This document shows, piece after piece, positions 37,485 to 48,531 of a stretch of 64,000 bases of DNA. How positions within the stretch are numbered: the first letter of the stretch is position 1; each line of letters opens with the position of its first letter. A program made the position numbers and the translations under genes. The notes beneath the pieces were generated by a model. That model did not search any database, was not told where the DNA came from, and saw nothing but the letters and a program-made list of their open reading frames with translations. Origin of the DNA: Caprella mutica (taxonomy: Eukaryota; Arthropoda; Malacostraca; Amphipoda; Caprellidae); the NCBI GenBank assembly GCA_947561585.1, contig CANNZV010001621.1, positions 62,001 through 126,000 of the forward strand, in the 5' to 3' direction.

Positions 37485-37675
37485 TAAGTTCCGTGTTATT
37501 GCACGGTTCCATATTTTCGAATACGTAAAAATATCTATAAAATAATCATTATTTACCTTCTATTTCAATTGGTATACATGATACCAATTTGAATAGAATT
37601 TAAATAATAATTATTATATTTTATTTTATGACATGTTCGAAAATGTAGAACAAACCAATAACTTGGAACTAAGTA
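37485..37675. mobile_element. MITE, diverged copy of the TTATCGGTCAGTTCCACAT family
   Basis: Left end AAGTTCCGTGTTATTGCACG then GTTCCATATTTTCGAA; right end TTCGAAAATGTAGAAC then CAATAACTTGGAACTAAGTA. The centre carries the ATTGGTATACATGATACCAA palindrome also seen in the copy at 15904. More diverged than the other two. Confidence 0.7.
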
Positions 37676-38230
37676 CCCTACTACCAAAAATATTTCACAG
37701 ATCATAAAATTGCTGTTTGTGCAATATAACACAATAATTATAAAAATCTAAGTATCTATTAATTACTAGCCAATAGTGAGTGAGAGTTAAGCCATGGTTA
37801 GATTTCAAAACCTTTAATAAACTCACAATTTTAAAATTTCATAACAGTCACAAACACTGAAAAACTGTTTATTAATAGTCTTACATGGTAATATAACTCT
37901 AAAACAAATTTTCTTTCATTATAACTCATAGAAAATGAGATATATAGCTTTTATATACTCAAGGACAGACAATTATAAATTTCTTGTTACCTTTCCTTGC
38001 TTTAATTACCGTTTGATAAGTCGTGATTTAGTAACTAAAGCGAGGCCTTTTAGGAGCTAAATTTTAATTTTAATAACTGAAGGTATGATATCGATTCAAA
38101 TAAAAGTTAAATAATAATTATTATATATAGATTCAATGAGTCCGATTACAACTCTAAGTTTAATTATCTATAATGTAAATCACTGCAATTTGAACCGTCT
38201 CATTTGCAGCTTTTGGCACTAGGTGAAAGC

Positions 38231-38828
38231 TTAAAGGTCCTCTCCAGGCTCCGGGAAAATAATGAGTTTATAGCAAAATATTTTAGAACTAAGGTCTAGG
38301 GTCATTATTCTGCAAACCGAATACAATTCGGTTCAGTATATATTTTATAATTTGTTTTTAAAGTTTTTTAATTCTATGTGAGCAACAATTGAGCGAATCA
38401 CTAATCTGATGCTCAAGAAGAAGATTGTACACTCTTTATTTTGATTACAAATTTGAATTTATAAATAAACCATGCGTTTTCAGCCTTTATTTTAGATATT
38501 AATTGTTTCCTAAAGTATATAAGCGTTTCTATTATAAGTTCATTAAATTTTATACCTTTACACGAATATTAAATGGATTTATTAAACCTAATACCTAGTT
38601 GACAATCGAAACAAATGGTGTACATTCTTTTTCTTCAGGCTGAAAATTTCTTAAATTAGTAAGTCGAAAGTAAAATAGGTTTTTTAGAGTTTTGATTATA
38701 AAAATCTTTAAAAGCATATAATATTAAAAATATGCTACCAAATTCGATGCGGTTTGCAGCAAAATTATTAGAAACATTAGCCTCGTTGAATAGGACAATA
38801 AAAATATTTGCTTGGAGGGGACCTTTAA
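38231..38828. mobile_element. TTAA-flanked non-autonomous element, long copy
   Basis: Begins TTAA-AGGTCCTCTCCAGGC and ends GCTTGGAGGGGACCT-TTAA, so terminal repeats of about 16 bp are flanked by TTAA, the target of piggyBac and Kolobok transposases. 598 bp with no coding capacity. A shorter, inverted relative is at 39700-39976. Confidence 0.85.
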
Positions 38829-38942
38829 GTTATCAGACTATATGTTTAGGTATTGATTTTTATTTCTAAACTTGTATTTTAATTGGTATCATAATAGCTA
38901 CGTATTGGTATCATGGATAATAATTTAAGTAAAAAGTAATAA

Positions 38943-39208
38943 CAATAAAACTCCAGAATAATGAAGATTTTCGTTATGAAGCACTCGAATAATGAAGGAC
39001 CTGAGCTGTGAAAAGCACCGCGGAGTTATGAAGTATTTTCTATTTTTCAATTATAGAAAACAATATATAGCTACGTCATGATCGAATATCGTCCTAGACC
39101 GCAGTTTTCTCCAATATTTTGATCATAGAAAACAATCAGTGTCCCTGAGCTACGGAGTGGCTTTGAGTTATGAAGAAACTAAAATTTCATAACTCAGGAG
39201 TTTCACTG
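38943..39208. mobile_element. pogo-like MITE (AAACTCC ends)
   Basis: Left end CAATAAAACTCCAGAATAAT and right end in reverse CAGTGAAACTCCTGAGTTAT agree at most positions, and the right end is followed by TA. Internal words GTTATGAAG / TTATGAAG recur. 266 bp, non-coding. The left TA is not intact. Confidence 0.6.
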
Positions 39209-39699
39209 TATTTTTATACGACTATAACAGACAACAGAAAATATGAGACTCATAACAGCTTTTCTATAACTCTTTACACGCATCGAATACACATCGTTTT
39301 TATGTCTAGATTTATGCATCGTTTATCTATATCTATCGATTTCATTACTAATTTAAGATGTATTAAATTAAATATCAATTCAACATATATGTAGAATATA
39401 GAAGGATATTTAAGTTGTCGATTTCAGGGTTTCTTCTTGTATCGATTCGATTAAAAATTATTAATAAATTTAGATACCCGCTGTCCTAGCTTTGAATTCG
39501 ACATAAGAAGATATTGAAACGATAGACCGTTGTTTATAGGGAATATAGAAAATAATGAATAGATTTAAAGTAAATTTATAGTTTATATCAACAATCTTTC
39601 ACTCTTCAGTCTTCCTTTCTCTCTTTCTTGCTCGCTGCCAGTGTGTGCACTCCCGTACATATCCATGTTAATCAATTCAATCTTTCTTTCTTGTTTGCT

Positions 39700-39976
39700 T
39701 TAAAGGTCCCCTCCAAGCAATTTTTTTATTGCTTAAATCAACGAGGCTAATGTTTCTTATCATTTTACTGCAAACCCCATAAAATTTGATAGCATATTTC
39801 TAATTTTATATGCTTTTAAAGATTTTTATAATCCAAACTCTACAAAACCTACTTTACTTCCGACTTTCTAAGTTTCAGTCTGAAGAAGAAGAATGTACAC
39901 CATTTTTTTTGATTGTCAACTAGGTATTCGGTTCAATAAATCTATTTATTATCCGGAGCCTGGAGAGGACCTTTAA
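39700..39976. mobile_element. TTAA-flanked non-autonomous element, short inverted copy
   Basis: Begins TTAA-AGGTCCCCTCCAAGC and ends GCCTGGAGAGGACCT-TTAA. Its interior matches, in reverse orientation, the outer parts of the 38231-38828 element (CAACGAGGCTAATGTTTCT, GATTGTCAACTAGGTATTC). About 320 bp of the middle is missing, so this is an internal-deletion derivative of the same family. Confidence 0.85.
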
Positions 39977-40255
39977 AACTTTTGGTGTGCAGCACCTTAA
40001 TCTTGAAGTGAAGCATGAATTCTCGGCGTGCTGTTGAAGGAGAATGTGTTTTGGCAAACTGCTAGACGATCCATTTCTTCTCAAGTTCAGAAATCATTTT
40101 TCAGGTTGAATATGGTTAGAGATCCATGCCAACATTAATAGGGTGATAAAAATTCATTCTTTATGAACGAAATGACGTATATATACATAATACGACTTGA
40201 AGCATTTTAAGTTCTCCCAATTGGCAATTAAAAAATGACACTTCTGAGGGAACAC

Positions 40256-40782
40256 CACAGTACAGAGAAGATATAGTATCCCAGAGCTATAGGGGGGATA
40301 TTACGCGTGTCCCGGTAGGCTGTGACGTCACATGTCAACAATGGTACGTACGTTTGTACGTACAATACAAACACAAAAGATGGCTGCAACACACCCAACT
40401 TTTGTCAAATAACGTTTTCGGTGATATTTTTTTAAATTCCGCATTACCGCATGCTATTATCCAATCTTTATAGTCATAGGTACGGACGAAAATTAAAAAA
40501 ATGACTGTTGATGAAATTGCTAGGTACTGGTCTTTTTACACCCAAAATAGTAACAAATTTTTAGTCTTGAAGAAGACGATTTATTCAAGATAATTAATTA
40601 GATCTTTAGTCAGATCGGTCGCGTTGGCCGCCATCTTAATTCTCTATTCCACGTGACCCACAGCAATTCTGTTTACTATGACGTGACCTCTTGTTTACAT
40701 ACATGACGTCACAGCCTACCCAGAATATATTTGAATAATACATGCAACTGGGGTACTATACTATTCTGTTTACTATGCTATG
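40256..40782. mobile_element. Inverted-repeat element with possible 8-bp duplication
   Basis: Left CACAGTACAGAGAAGATATA then GTATCCCAG; right, reversed, CATAGCATAGTAAACAGAAT then AGTATAGTACCCCAG. An inner inverted pair GGTAGGCTGTGACGTCA (40313 region) / TGACGTCACAGCCTACC (40704 region) strengthens it. GGGAACAC flanks both sides (40248-40255, 40783-40790). Non-coding, with several TGACGTCA words. Confidence 0.7.
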
Positions 40783-41015
40783 GGGAACACAGTGTAAGCA
40801 TGTTCAAAGCAATTCAAAATAATCAAATAACACACATTTTCTCTGAGAATTAATTCGTATATTTAGTATTAATCTGCAGATTAATTAATAGTAATCTCTA
40901 GATTTATTATTTATCTGTAGATTTATTATTAATCCGTAGATTTATTAATTATCATTAATTCTTAAATTTATTATTAAACGGTAAATTTATTTTTAAAACT
41001 TTATGACCTCAAGGG

Positions 41016-41894
41016 CATGAATAAAATAGTTACAAGGATACTCGCACTCGACAGAAATACCGACAAAGAAAAACAAGGTGACGTCACTTGGAATACGATT
41101 TCGAGTGTCTTGTATTGTTTACTTTGAGTCTATATCTAACTAGTAATCTATAATGCCTATTCAATGCAGTGTATTTGCATGTATCACTTATTTGTATTGC
41201 TTTAATGAATCCAAATATCAGAATTTGAGTTTATAAAAAAAGATCAACTAGGTATATATTTTATAGTTGAATGTATTCTATAATATATCCAATTCTGTAG
41301 CTTAATACTAGCTTTACAGAATACAGCCATTAACTACTTTATTCTATACAGTTTTCTTTTTTTATTCATTTTGTTACTTTGTATATATTATGAACAACAA
41401 TACAAAGTTAGTGATCTATGATTTTCATTCATTCCTTAATTGAAGACATCCGTCGACAAATATTAATTATATATATTTCACCATCTCGATTTTATCGTGA
41501 TAAATAGTTCATATGCCTACATTTTTATATTAGAATTGACTCTATAGTTCTTCAATTTCAATCATTGTTGGTGAATACACAATCGATCGTAGTCAACACA
41601 AATCCAAATATTATTGAATATCATCTGAGCCATGAATTAAATAGTCTAACTATTTAATTCATAATCTGAGCTAAATTCAATAAATGATTTCAGTATAAGG
41701 TTTACATATAAACATTTACGATGTATTTAATTTTCTATTTGACAAAGTAATCAAAAGTTATTTCATGAAGATCTATAACCAAATATTTCCGATGCGAGTA
41801 TCTGTATACCAGGTGACGTCATGAGTCGCTCGCGTGACGTCACACTTTCGCACCATTTTCAAGTGCGACTATCCTTCTAACTATTTAATTCATG
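41016..41894. mobile_element. Non-autonomous DNA element, CATGAAT ends, 8-bp duplication
   Basis: Left end CATGAATAAAATAGTTACAA then GGATACTCGCACT; right end, reversed, CATGAATTAAATAGTTAGAA then GGATAGTCGCACTT. CTCAAGGG flanks both sides exactly (41008-41015, 41895-41902). 879 bp with no transposase. A CATGA tip plus an 8-bp duplication recalls the P-element superfamily; that placement is inference. Confidence 0.85.
41631..41663. mobile_element. 33-bp mini-insertion of two transposon tips
   Basis: CATGAATTAAATAGT, a short spacer, then ACTATTTAATTCATA: two tips of the element family that surrounds it, head to head. ATCTGAGC flanks it on both sides (41623-41630 and 41664-41671). Confidence 0.75.
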
Positions 41895-42099
41895 CTCAAG
41901 GGTATACGCGCCTGCCCGTTAGCTCTGCCATCTACAGTTTCGAAAGCAAGATTTTACATTCCGCGAATTAATTTTTTGCTCATTATTCATGTGTCCATGG
42001 CGTTTAAAAATCGGGTTTCAAATTCAAAGTGCATGTATCTTAGTATTTAACCCAAACCTCGTTCAGTTTAAAGAGATTGAAGGAGAGAAGTGTAAGTAT

Positions 42100-45000
42100 C
42101 GTATTAGTTTTTTACTTCAGTATTTCATTCTCCTTTGTTATGCAATTAGAAATAGATAGGGACCGTAGGGTCACTAACGCATGTAAATTGCGGCCCTTTA
42201 CTTTTTAATTGCGACCCTGACGGCCCAGTGACGCCTGACGGGAGAGTCTAAAACATTCTGAACCGAAATTACATTAAAATATTGTACAGCTATCAAAAGA
42301 AACACATTGCATGCTGTAAATTATAAATTTTAAGTTTTTAATGTGTGTTTTGGCAGATGCCATCATGCCAGACTGTAGGAAGTGGTAAAGTCTTCTCCAA
42401 GTCCAAGAAAACCTCCATTTTGCTTTGGCTTCTGTTCTCAGTAAAATACATGTAAATATAGGAGAAAATTAAGGATTGTTTGCAGAGAAAAGGATTGCTG
42501 GTAGATCAGCCAAATTATTGGAAATTTATGCCATGTTTCAGATGCTGAGTGAGAGGCTGGAAAATTCATAATTGTAACAATGTAAGCCAAAATTTCGCAC
42601 AAAATCTGAGCCAAACCAATTTGGCTTATTTTTTGAAGATTTCAATCCAAAATTAACATGGTAACATCATTAACATAGGAATTAATTCAAAATTTAAAGC
42701 CAATTACTAATTAGACATGTCACATATCTGACCAGTCTGCAGAAGGTGTCTCTTTTCCCGCAGATATTTTAATGTGAGATACAGTTACTCTCTGACTCTC
42801 AGTAGCAGATTCAGAATCTCCCGCAGCTAAATTAATGGTAACATAGGAATTAATTCAAAATCTCCCACAGCTAAATTAATGGTAACATAGAAATTAATTC
42901 AAGATCTCCTGCAGAGATCTCCAATTTCTAAAAATTCAATCAAAAACTCCCACAGAGAGTCTTGGAAAAATGTTCCATATTCTGCAGACTGGATATCTGA
43001 GAGTGAGACCAAACTGCAGGAACTGGTAAAGTGTTCTCCAAGAAATCCTCTATTTTAATTTTTGCTTCTGTTCTCAGTAAAATACATATAAATATAGGAG
43101 GAAATTAAGGATTGTTCGCACAGAAAATGTCTAAAATGTCCCATGCGGCATGCTCTGCAGACTGGATCTGAGATTCCAGATTGTATTTGGTGGTAAATTC
43201 CAATGATATCTCGGGAGATTTTCAATTTCTCTAATAAAAAAATTCCTGCAATGTCGGAGGATATTTAGCTATTAATTCCTATATTACCATTAATTTTTGG
43301 AGGAGAAACTGGAAAAATGTTGGAGGACTAGTCCGACTAGACAAATTGATGAAAAATGTTGGCAGCTATTTCTCAGATATTTGAAAAAGTCAGAGGAGTT
43401 CAGTGCACCAAATACAAACTGGCTGAGATTCCAATCTGCAAAAGATACATGAAGTTCTGATTATATTACCATTAATTTTTAGAGGAGAAACTGGAAAAAT
43501 CAAAAATGGCTCATAAACCCTCCATTTGTCTCTCTAGCCCACAGCCCAGACTGCGGGAACTGGTAAACTGCCAGTCTGAGTCTGCAAAGTGTGTCAAATC
43601 TGTCACCAACTACCAAGATTTCATATTTCAGGACAATTAGTCTCCAAAAAATTTCAAATTTGTCTCCAAAATCATAAAATGGCCAAATTTCTTCAATATG
43701 TCTCCAATAATAACATGTAAACCTAGGAATTAATTAGAAAATAGTCACCAAGATCTTTTTTTGATGAATTTTCCCTCCAATAGAGTCTCCAAAGATCTTT
43801 GGTGACATGGACGTGCTTTGCAGACTGGGACTGTTCTCCAAGAAATCCTCCATTTTGGCTTCTGTTCTCAGTAAAATACATGTAAATATAGGAGGAAATT
43901 AAGAATTGTTCTCACTGTCACACAGAAAATGTTAAAAATGTTCCATATTCTGCAGACTGGTAGACTAACTCTTTTCCAAAAATCACCAAATTTTTCTCTA
44001 AAATGATCAAGCTATCATAAATTCTCTCCAAAATAACAGTAGAAAAATTGATATTTCTCACTAATTGCAATTGAAGGGCTCAAAATAACTGTCACAAACT
44101 CTCCATTAAAATGGCAAGTTTGAAGTTTGGACATGCTTCATTACCAATTTACCTGGATGTTTCAGAGGCTGGAAAATTGTAAGCCAATTTTTGAGCCAAA
44201 ATTTCACAAAAATTCTGAGCCAAGCCAATTTGGCTCATATTTTGAAGATATAAAGCCAAAATTGACATGGGAACATAGGAATTAATTCAAAATTTTAAGC
44301 CAATTAGACATATCTGAATTTTGACCTTTTGAAATCTAAGCCAATTAATAGACTTTAACTGACATACTCTGTAACCCAGTTTGCAAAGCATGCACAATCA
44401 GTCTCCAGATATTTAATTTTTGGGGCAATTTCTCTCCAAAGATTTTCAAATTTCTCTCCAAAATGGTCAAAAATCTCAAAAAACTGTCCACTAATTACAT
44501 GTAAACATAGGAATTAATTAGGAAATTGTCCCCAGATAATTCAGGAGACTAATTTCAAGGCCTCGAAAGTCGCCGGATAAACTTTACAACTTCATGCATC
44601 TTTTGCAGACTGGTCTGTAACATTGTCTGTGCGAACAATCCTTAATTTCCTCCTATATTTAAATTAAATTAAATTTCCAGACTGTACTTTGAAAATAATA
44701 TTCTGGCAAAGTCGGTGGATTTTTAGCTATTTATTCTTATGTTACCATTAATTTTTGGTGGATAAATTGGATCAGCCAAATTACTGGAAATTTATGGTGG
44801 ATTTTTTCAGCTTTTTAAAAAGTCAGTGGGATTTTGTGCACCAAATACAGACTGAATAATATTTACATGTATTTTCTGCCTCAGATCCAGGATTTTTTTA
44901 CAGAAATTGGGATTTGGCCTGGTAATAAAGCATGTCCAAACTCGCCATTTAAATGGCGAGTTTATGGCAGTTATTTTGAGCCCTTCAATTACAAATGGTG

Positions 45001-47430
45001 AGAAATATGTAATTTTTTACTATGCTACAATGTTATTTTGGAGAATTTTTTTTGATAATTTGATAATTTCGGTCTTCAGAGAGAAATTAGTGATTTTTGG
45101 AAATGGAGAGAGCTAAAGAGACAAATGGAGAATTTATGAGCCATACTATTTTACTTGGGGATTTGGGCGGGAACATAGGAATTAAATAGGACTTTGACGC
45201 AGGATTAATCCTCAAATCCTGTCATACTTTTCAAACTGGCAGGCTACATCCAGAAATTCATAATGAAATAAGGCAGTTGGCAGTTACAGTCATAGAGAGC
45301 CATTCTAAGCCATAGGTATCTGCTGCGAAATACATTACTTCACTTTTGATTTAATGCAGTTCAGCTTACTTTTTATGGATAGTTTCATTATCAATTTATC
45401 TTAGGATTATTGGATCACGCATGATGCATGACGCAGGTAAATTACGGCCCTTCAATATTTAATTGCGGCCCTCTCATGAGAGTCTCTAAAACATACTGAA
45501 CTGAAATTATATTAAAATGTTGCTTACCTACCAAAAGTCTTAAGAAGTGCAGTCTTGCCCACTCTTCATAATTTGTCTCTTCTCCCGCAGAGATTTTATT
45601 TTGAGAGACAGTTACTTTACTCTATGTCCTCTGACTCTCAGTAGCAGATTCAGAATCTCCCGCAGCTAAATTAATGGTTACAACTTACATAGGAATCAAT
45701 TCAAAATCTCCCACAGCTAAATTAATGGTTACAAAGGAATTAATTGAAGATTTCTAAAGTTGGGCTCAGATTTGTTGCAGAGTCTTGGAAAAATGTTCCA
45801 TATAATTTAAGTTTTATCGAGTGGTTTGTTGCTATGATGTTTCTGTTATTAGAGGCCGCAATTAGTAAGTGTGCCTTACTTGCTTGGCCCTAGGACCTGG
45901 AGTCCAGGATTCGATTGGATTCTTGAAGGTGTCGCTCTGTCGGGCTTCTTATCCATGCCCAAGTCTGCGATGCATGCACAATCAGTCTCCAAATATTTTA
46001 TTTTTTGGGACAATTTCTCCAAAATGGCCAAAAATCTCAAAATGCTCTCCAATAATTACATGTAAACATAGGAATTAATTAGAAAATTGTCTCTGGATAA
46101 TTCAAAGCCTCAATAGTCGCCGGATAAACTTCACAATTTCATGAATCTTTTGCAGACTGGTCCATCATTCATGCAATGTTTTTATTGTTGAAGTTTTTTC
46201 TTCATCACTGGGTAAACTCACTGTCCAGTCTGCAAAGCATGCACAATCTGTCTCCATATATTTAATTTTTTGAGGCAATTTGTTTCCAAAGATTTTCAAA
46301 TTTCTCTCCAAAATGGCCAAAAATCTCAAATGACATAGGTATTAAATAGAACTTGGGTGCTGGATTAGTCCTCAAATTCTGCTGTACTTTTCAGACTGGC
46401 TTACTAGCCATTTTAATGGTGAGCTTGTAACAGTTGTTTTGAGCATTTCAATTGCAAATGGAGAGAAATATTTATTTTTCTCCTATTACTTATGCCATTG
46501 CTACAATGTTATATTGCTATTTTGGAGAGAATTTATGATAATTTCATTAATTTGATCGTTTTGGAGAAAAATTTGGTTATTAAATATTTTTGAAGAGACA
46601 AATGGACAGTTTATGAGCCATACTATTTTAGTATTTTACTTGCCCAATGGCCTATAGATAGCATTATTTTTAGTAAAATTTGTTTGCCATTTCTCCAGTC
46701 TGCAGAATATGGGAGATTTTAGGATATTCTATATAAAAAATTTCTAAGTTTATTGTTTACATTTATTTTGCTACAAACTTCTGAATCAATCCCTATATTT
46801 ATATTAATTTTACTGTGAACAGAATGAGAGATCTCTATGAGACCACAAACACTTTACCATTTTCTGCAGAGGAGTATTTGCAAATTCTCACACTAATAAT
46901 AATGTTAATATAAAAAATCTTATCTGTAATTTGAATCTGACTTAATAAAAATGAACTGCAACTATTTTGTGATGTTAATCCAAAATTTTAAGTAAATCAA
47001 TCTATAACCTAGTTCTGTAATGGAAATAGCAAACTATGCACAATTTAAACTTCCACCTACCACAATATTGAAGCTATACTTTCATAGGTGTTACTTGTTC
47101 AAACATATGAGGCTCTATCCAAGTGTGGTACAAGCATATATTTACATCGTTTCTAAGGGTTTAGAAGATGCTCTTCAAGATGGCATAATCAAAATTTGAA
47201 TTAGTGGAAAGATGCCCACTAATTGAATTTCCAAGTCTGCAGAAGCTGGTAAAGTGTTTGTAGCGATCTTTTATTCTGTTCACAATAAAATTAATGTAAA
47301 TATAGGGATTAATTCAAAAGTGCTCATAGCAAAATTAATGTTAACATATGAATTGATTCAAAATTGTTCATAGAGAATATCTCAAATATCTCCCATATTC
47401 TGCAGGCTGGCAAATTTACTATGCGTAAGG
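42100..47430. repeat. Mosaic of short repeats bounded by CCAGTCTGCA-like ends
   Basis: A dense cluster of 150-300-bp modules. Many begin with CCAGTCTGCAGAA or a variant and end with the inverse (TTCTGCAGACTGG), for example 42732-42995. Junction words are seen near 42735, 42985, 43160, 43823, 43951, 44606, 46143, 46230, 46699, 47223 and 47399. Modules share a core such as ACATAGGAATTAATT or its inverse, while their arms fall into families: CTCCCGCAGCT, TCTCTCCAAAATGG, TTCTCCAAGAAATCC, and GGTGGTAAAT/GTGCACCAAATAC. No gene recognised; frames here are short and unlike known proteins. Confidence 0.7.
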
Positions 47431-48504
47431 ATGACTGCATTAATGCTAATAATTAATTTAATATATATATGAAGAATCGGACTCAGGTTTTGTCTTTTTC
47501 AGAGAATGGGCATCGGAATATACCAAAAATTTGGAATAGTTCATCCCTAATTAAGACCACCCATTTCCTCATACCAGTGATCTTGGATGTTTCTACTGAT
47601 TTAGTGCTAGATAACTCTCAAAGATATGTCAGTATGTGTAACATTTTGTATCATGGAAGATTAGATTTTTTTTCAATTACTTCAATTACAATCACGAGTA
47701 GGAAATAATAAATTCATTGTTAAATTGAGCTACTTTAATGACGACTCAAGTTTATGTCAATATTTAACCCTCAAGAGTTCATGAATTATAATTCTTCAAA
47801 AGTTTAATAAACTCTAATTTTCTGAAAATCATACTAAGCCGTATATATTTCAACAATTAGTAAATGGATTGAAGATGTTATGAAAGATTTACACCGTTTT
47901 TTAAATCTGTTTGCACTCTTAAAACCATAATATTCTGGTTGACAATATTGAAAGTCGCAGGCTGGGGCAACAATACAACTTTCTATCGCTCTTATCCAAA
48001 AGTCTTACTTGAAACTTTGTGGGTCTCATCTTTTGCTTCATTCTTTAAAATTTCATAAATTGGTACCTTTGAAACACCCCTGGATGAATAAGAATGTCTA
48101 TAAGTAATTAAACAGTTACCTGAAGCTTACCTGTAAGGTGAAAGTTGACTTCAATTACTTCGGAAAACATTTTGTTTTTTTTTCTTGAGTATTTCTTCCC
48201 GCCCGAACTCTCCAGAAATACACAACAAAAGATTTCATCTTTCAATACTGAATGCTTAAGTCAATGGCAGATGCAAGTTGACTGGTACACTCCTATATGA
48301 GAATTAGTATGTCTTCCTAAGTAATTATAGTCATCCTTTATATCTTTATATAATATGAAATGTCATAGAACTCCAAACCTGAAAAAATTATCGCTACTTT
48401 ACTATATACATGTTATTTATTCTTTCTCGTCTATTTTGGAAATCTTCTAGAGATAGTTACCTAATGGCTAATACTTCCTAAATGCTTATATATCTATTTT
48501 TCAG
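47431..48504. other. Upstream region of NUP58
   Basis: AT-rich. A frame at 47469-47708 has no recognisable domain. A TTTTTCAG acceptor-like site ends at 48504, 27 bases before the NUP58 start codon, so a 5' UTR exon junction is likely. The promoter itself was not identified. Confidence 0.45.
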
Positions 48505-48531
48505 ATTCCTATAGCTAGGTTATAATTAGGA

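Noticed and set aside
45850..45935. tRNA-like or SINE head (GGATTCGATTGG box near 45912)
   Set aside because: A B-box-like word is present but no convincing A-box spacing, cloverleaf or tail; too weak to call.
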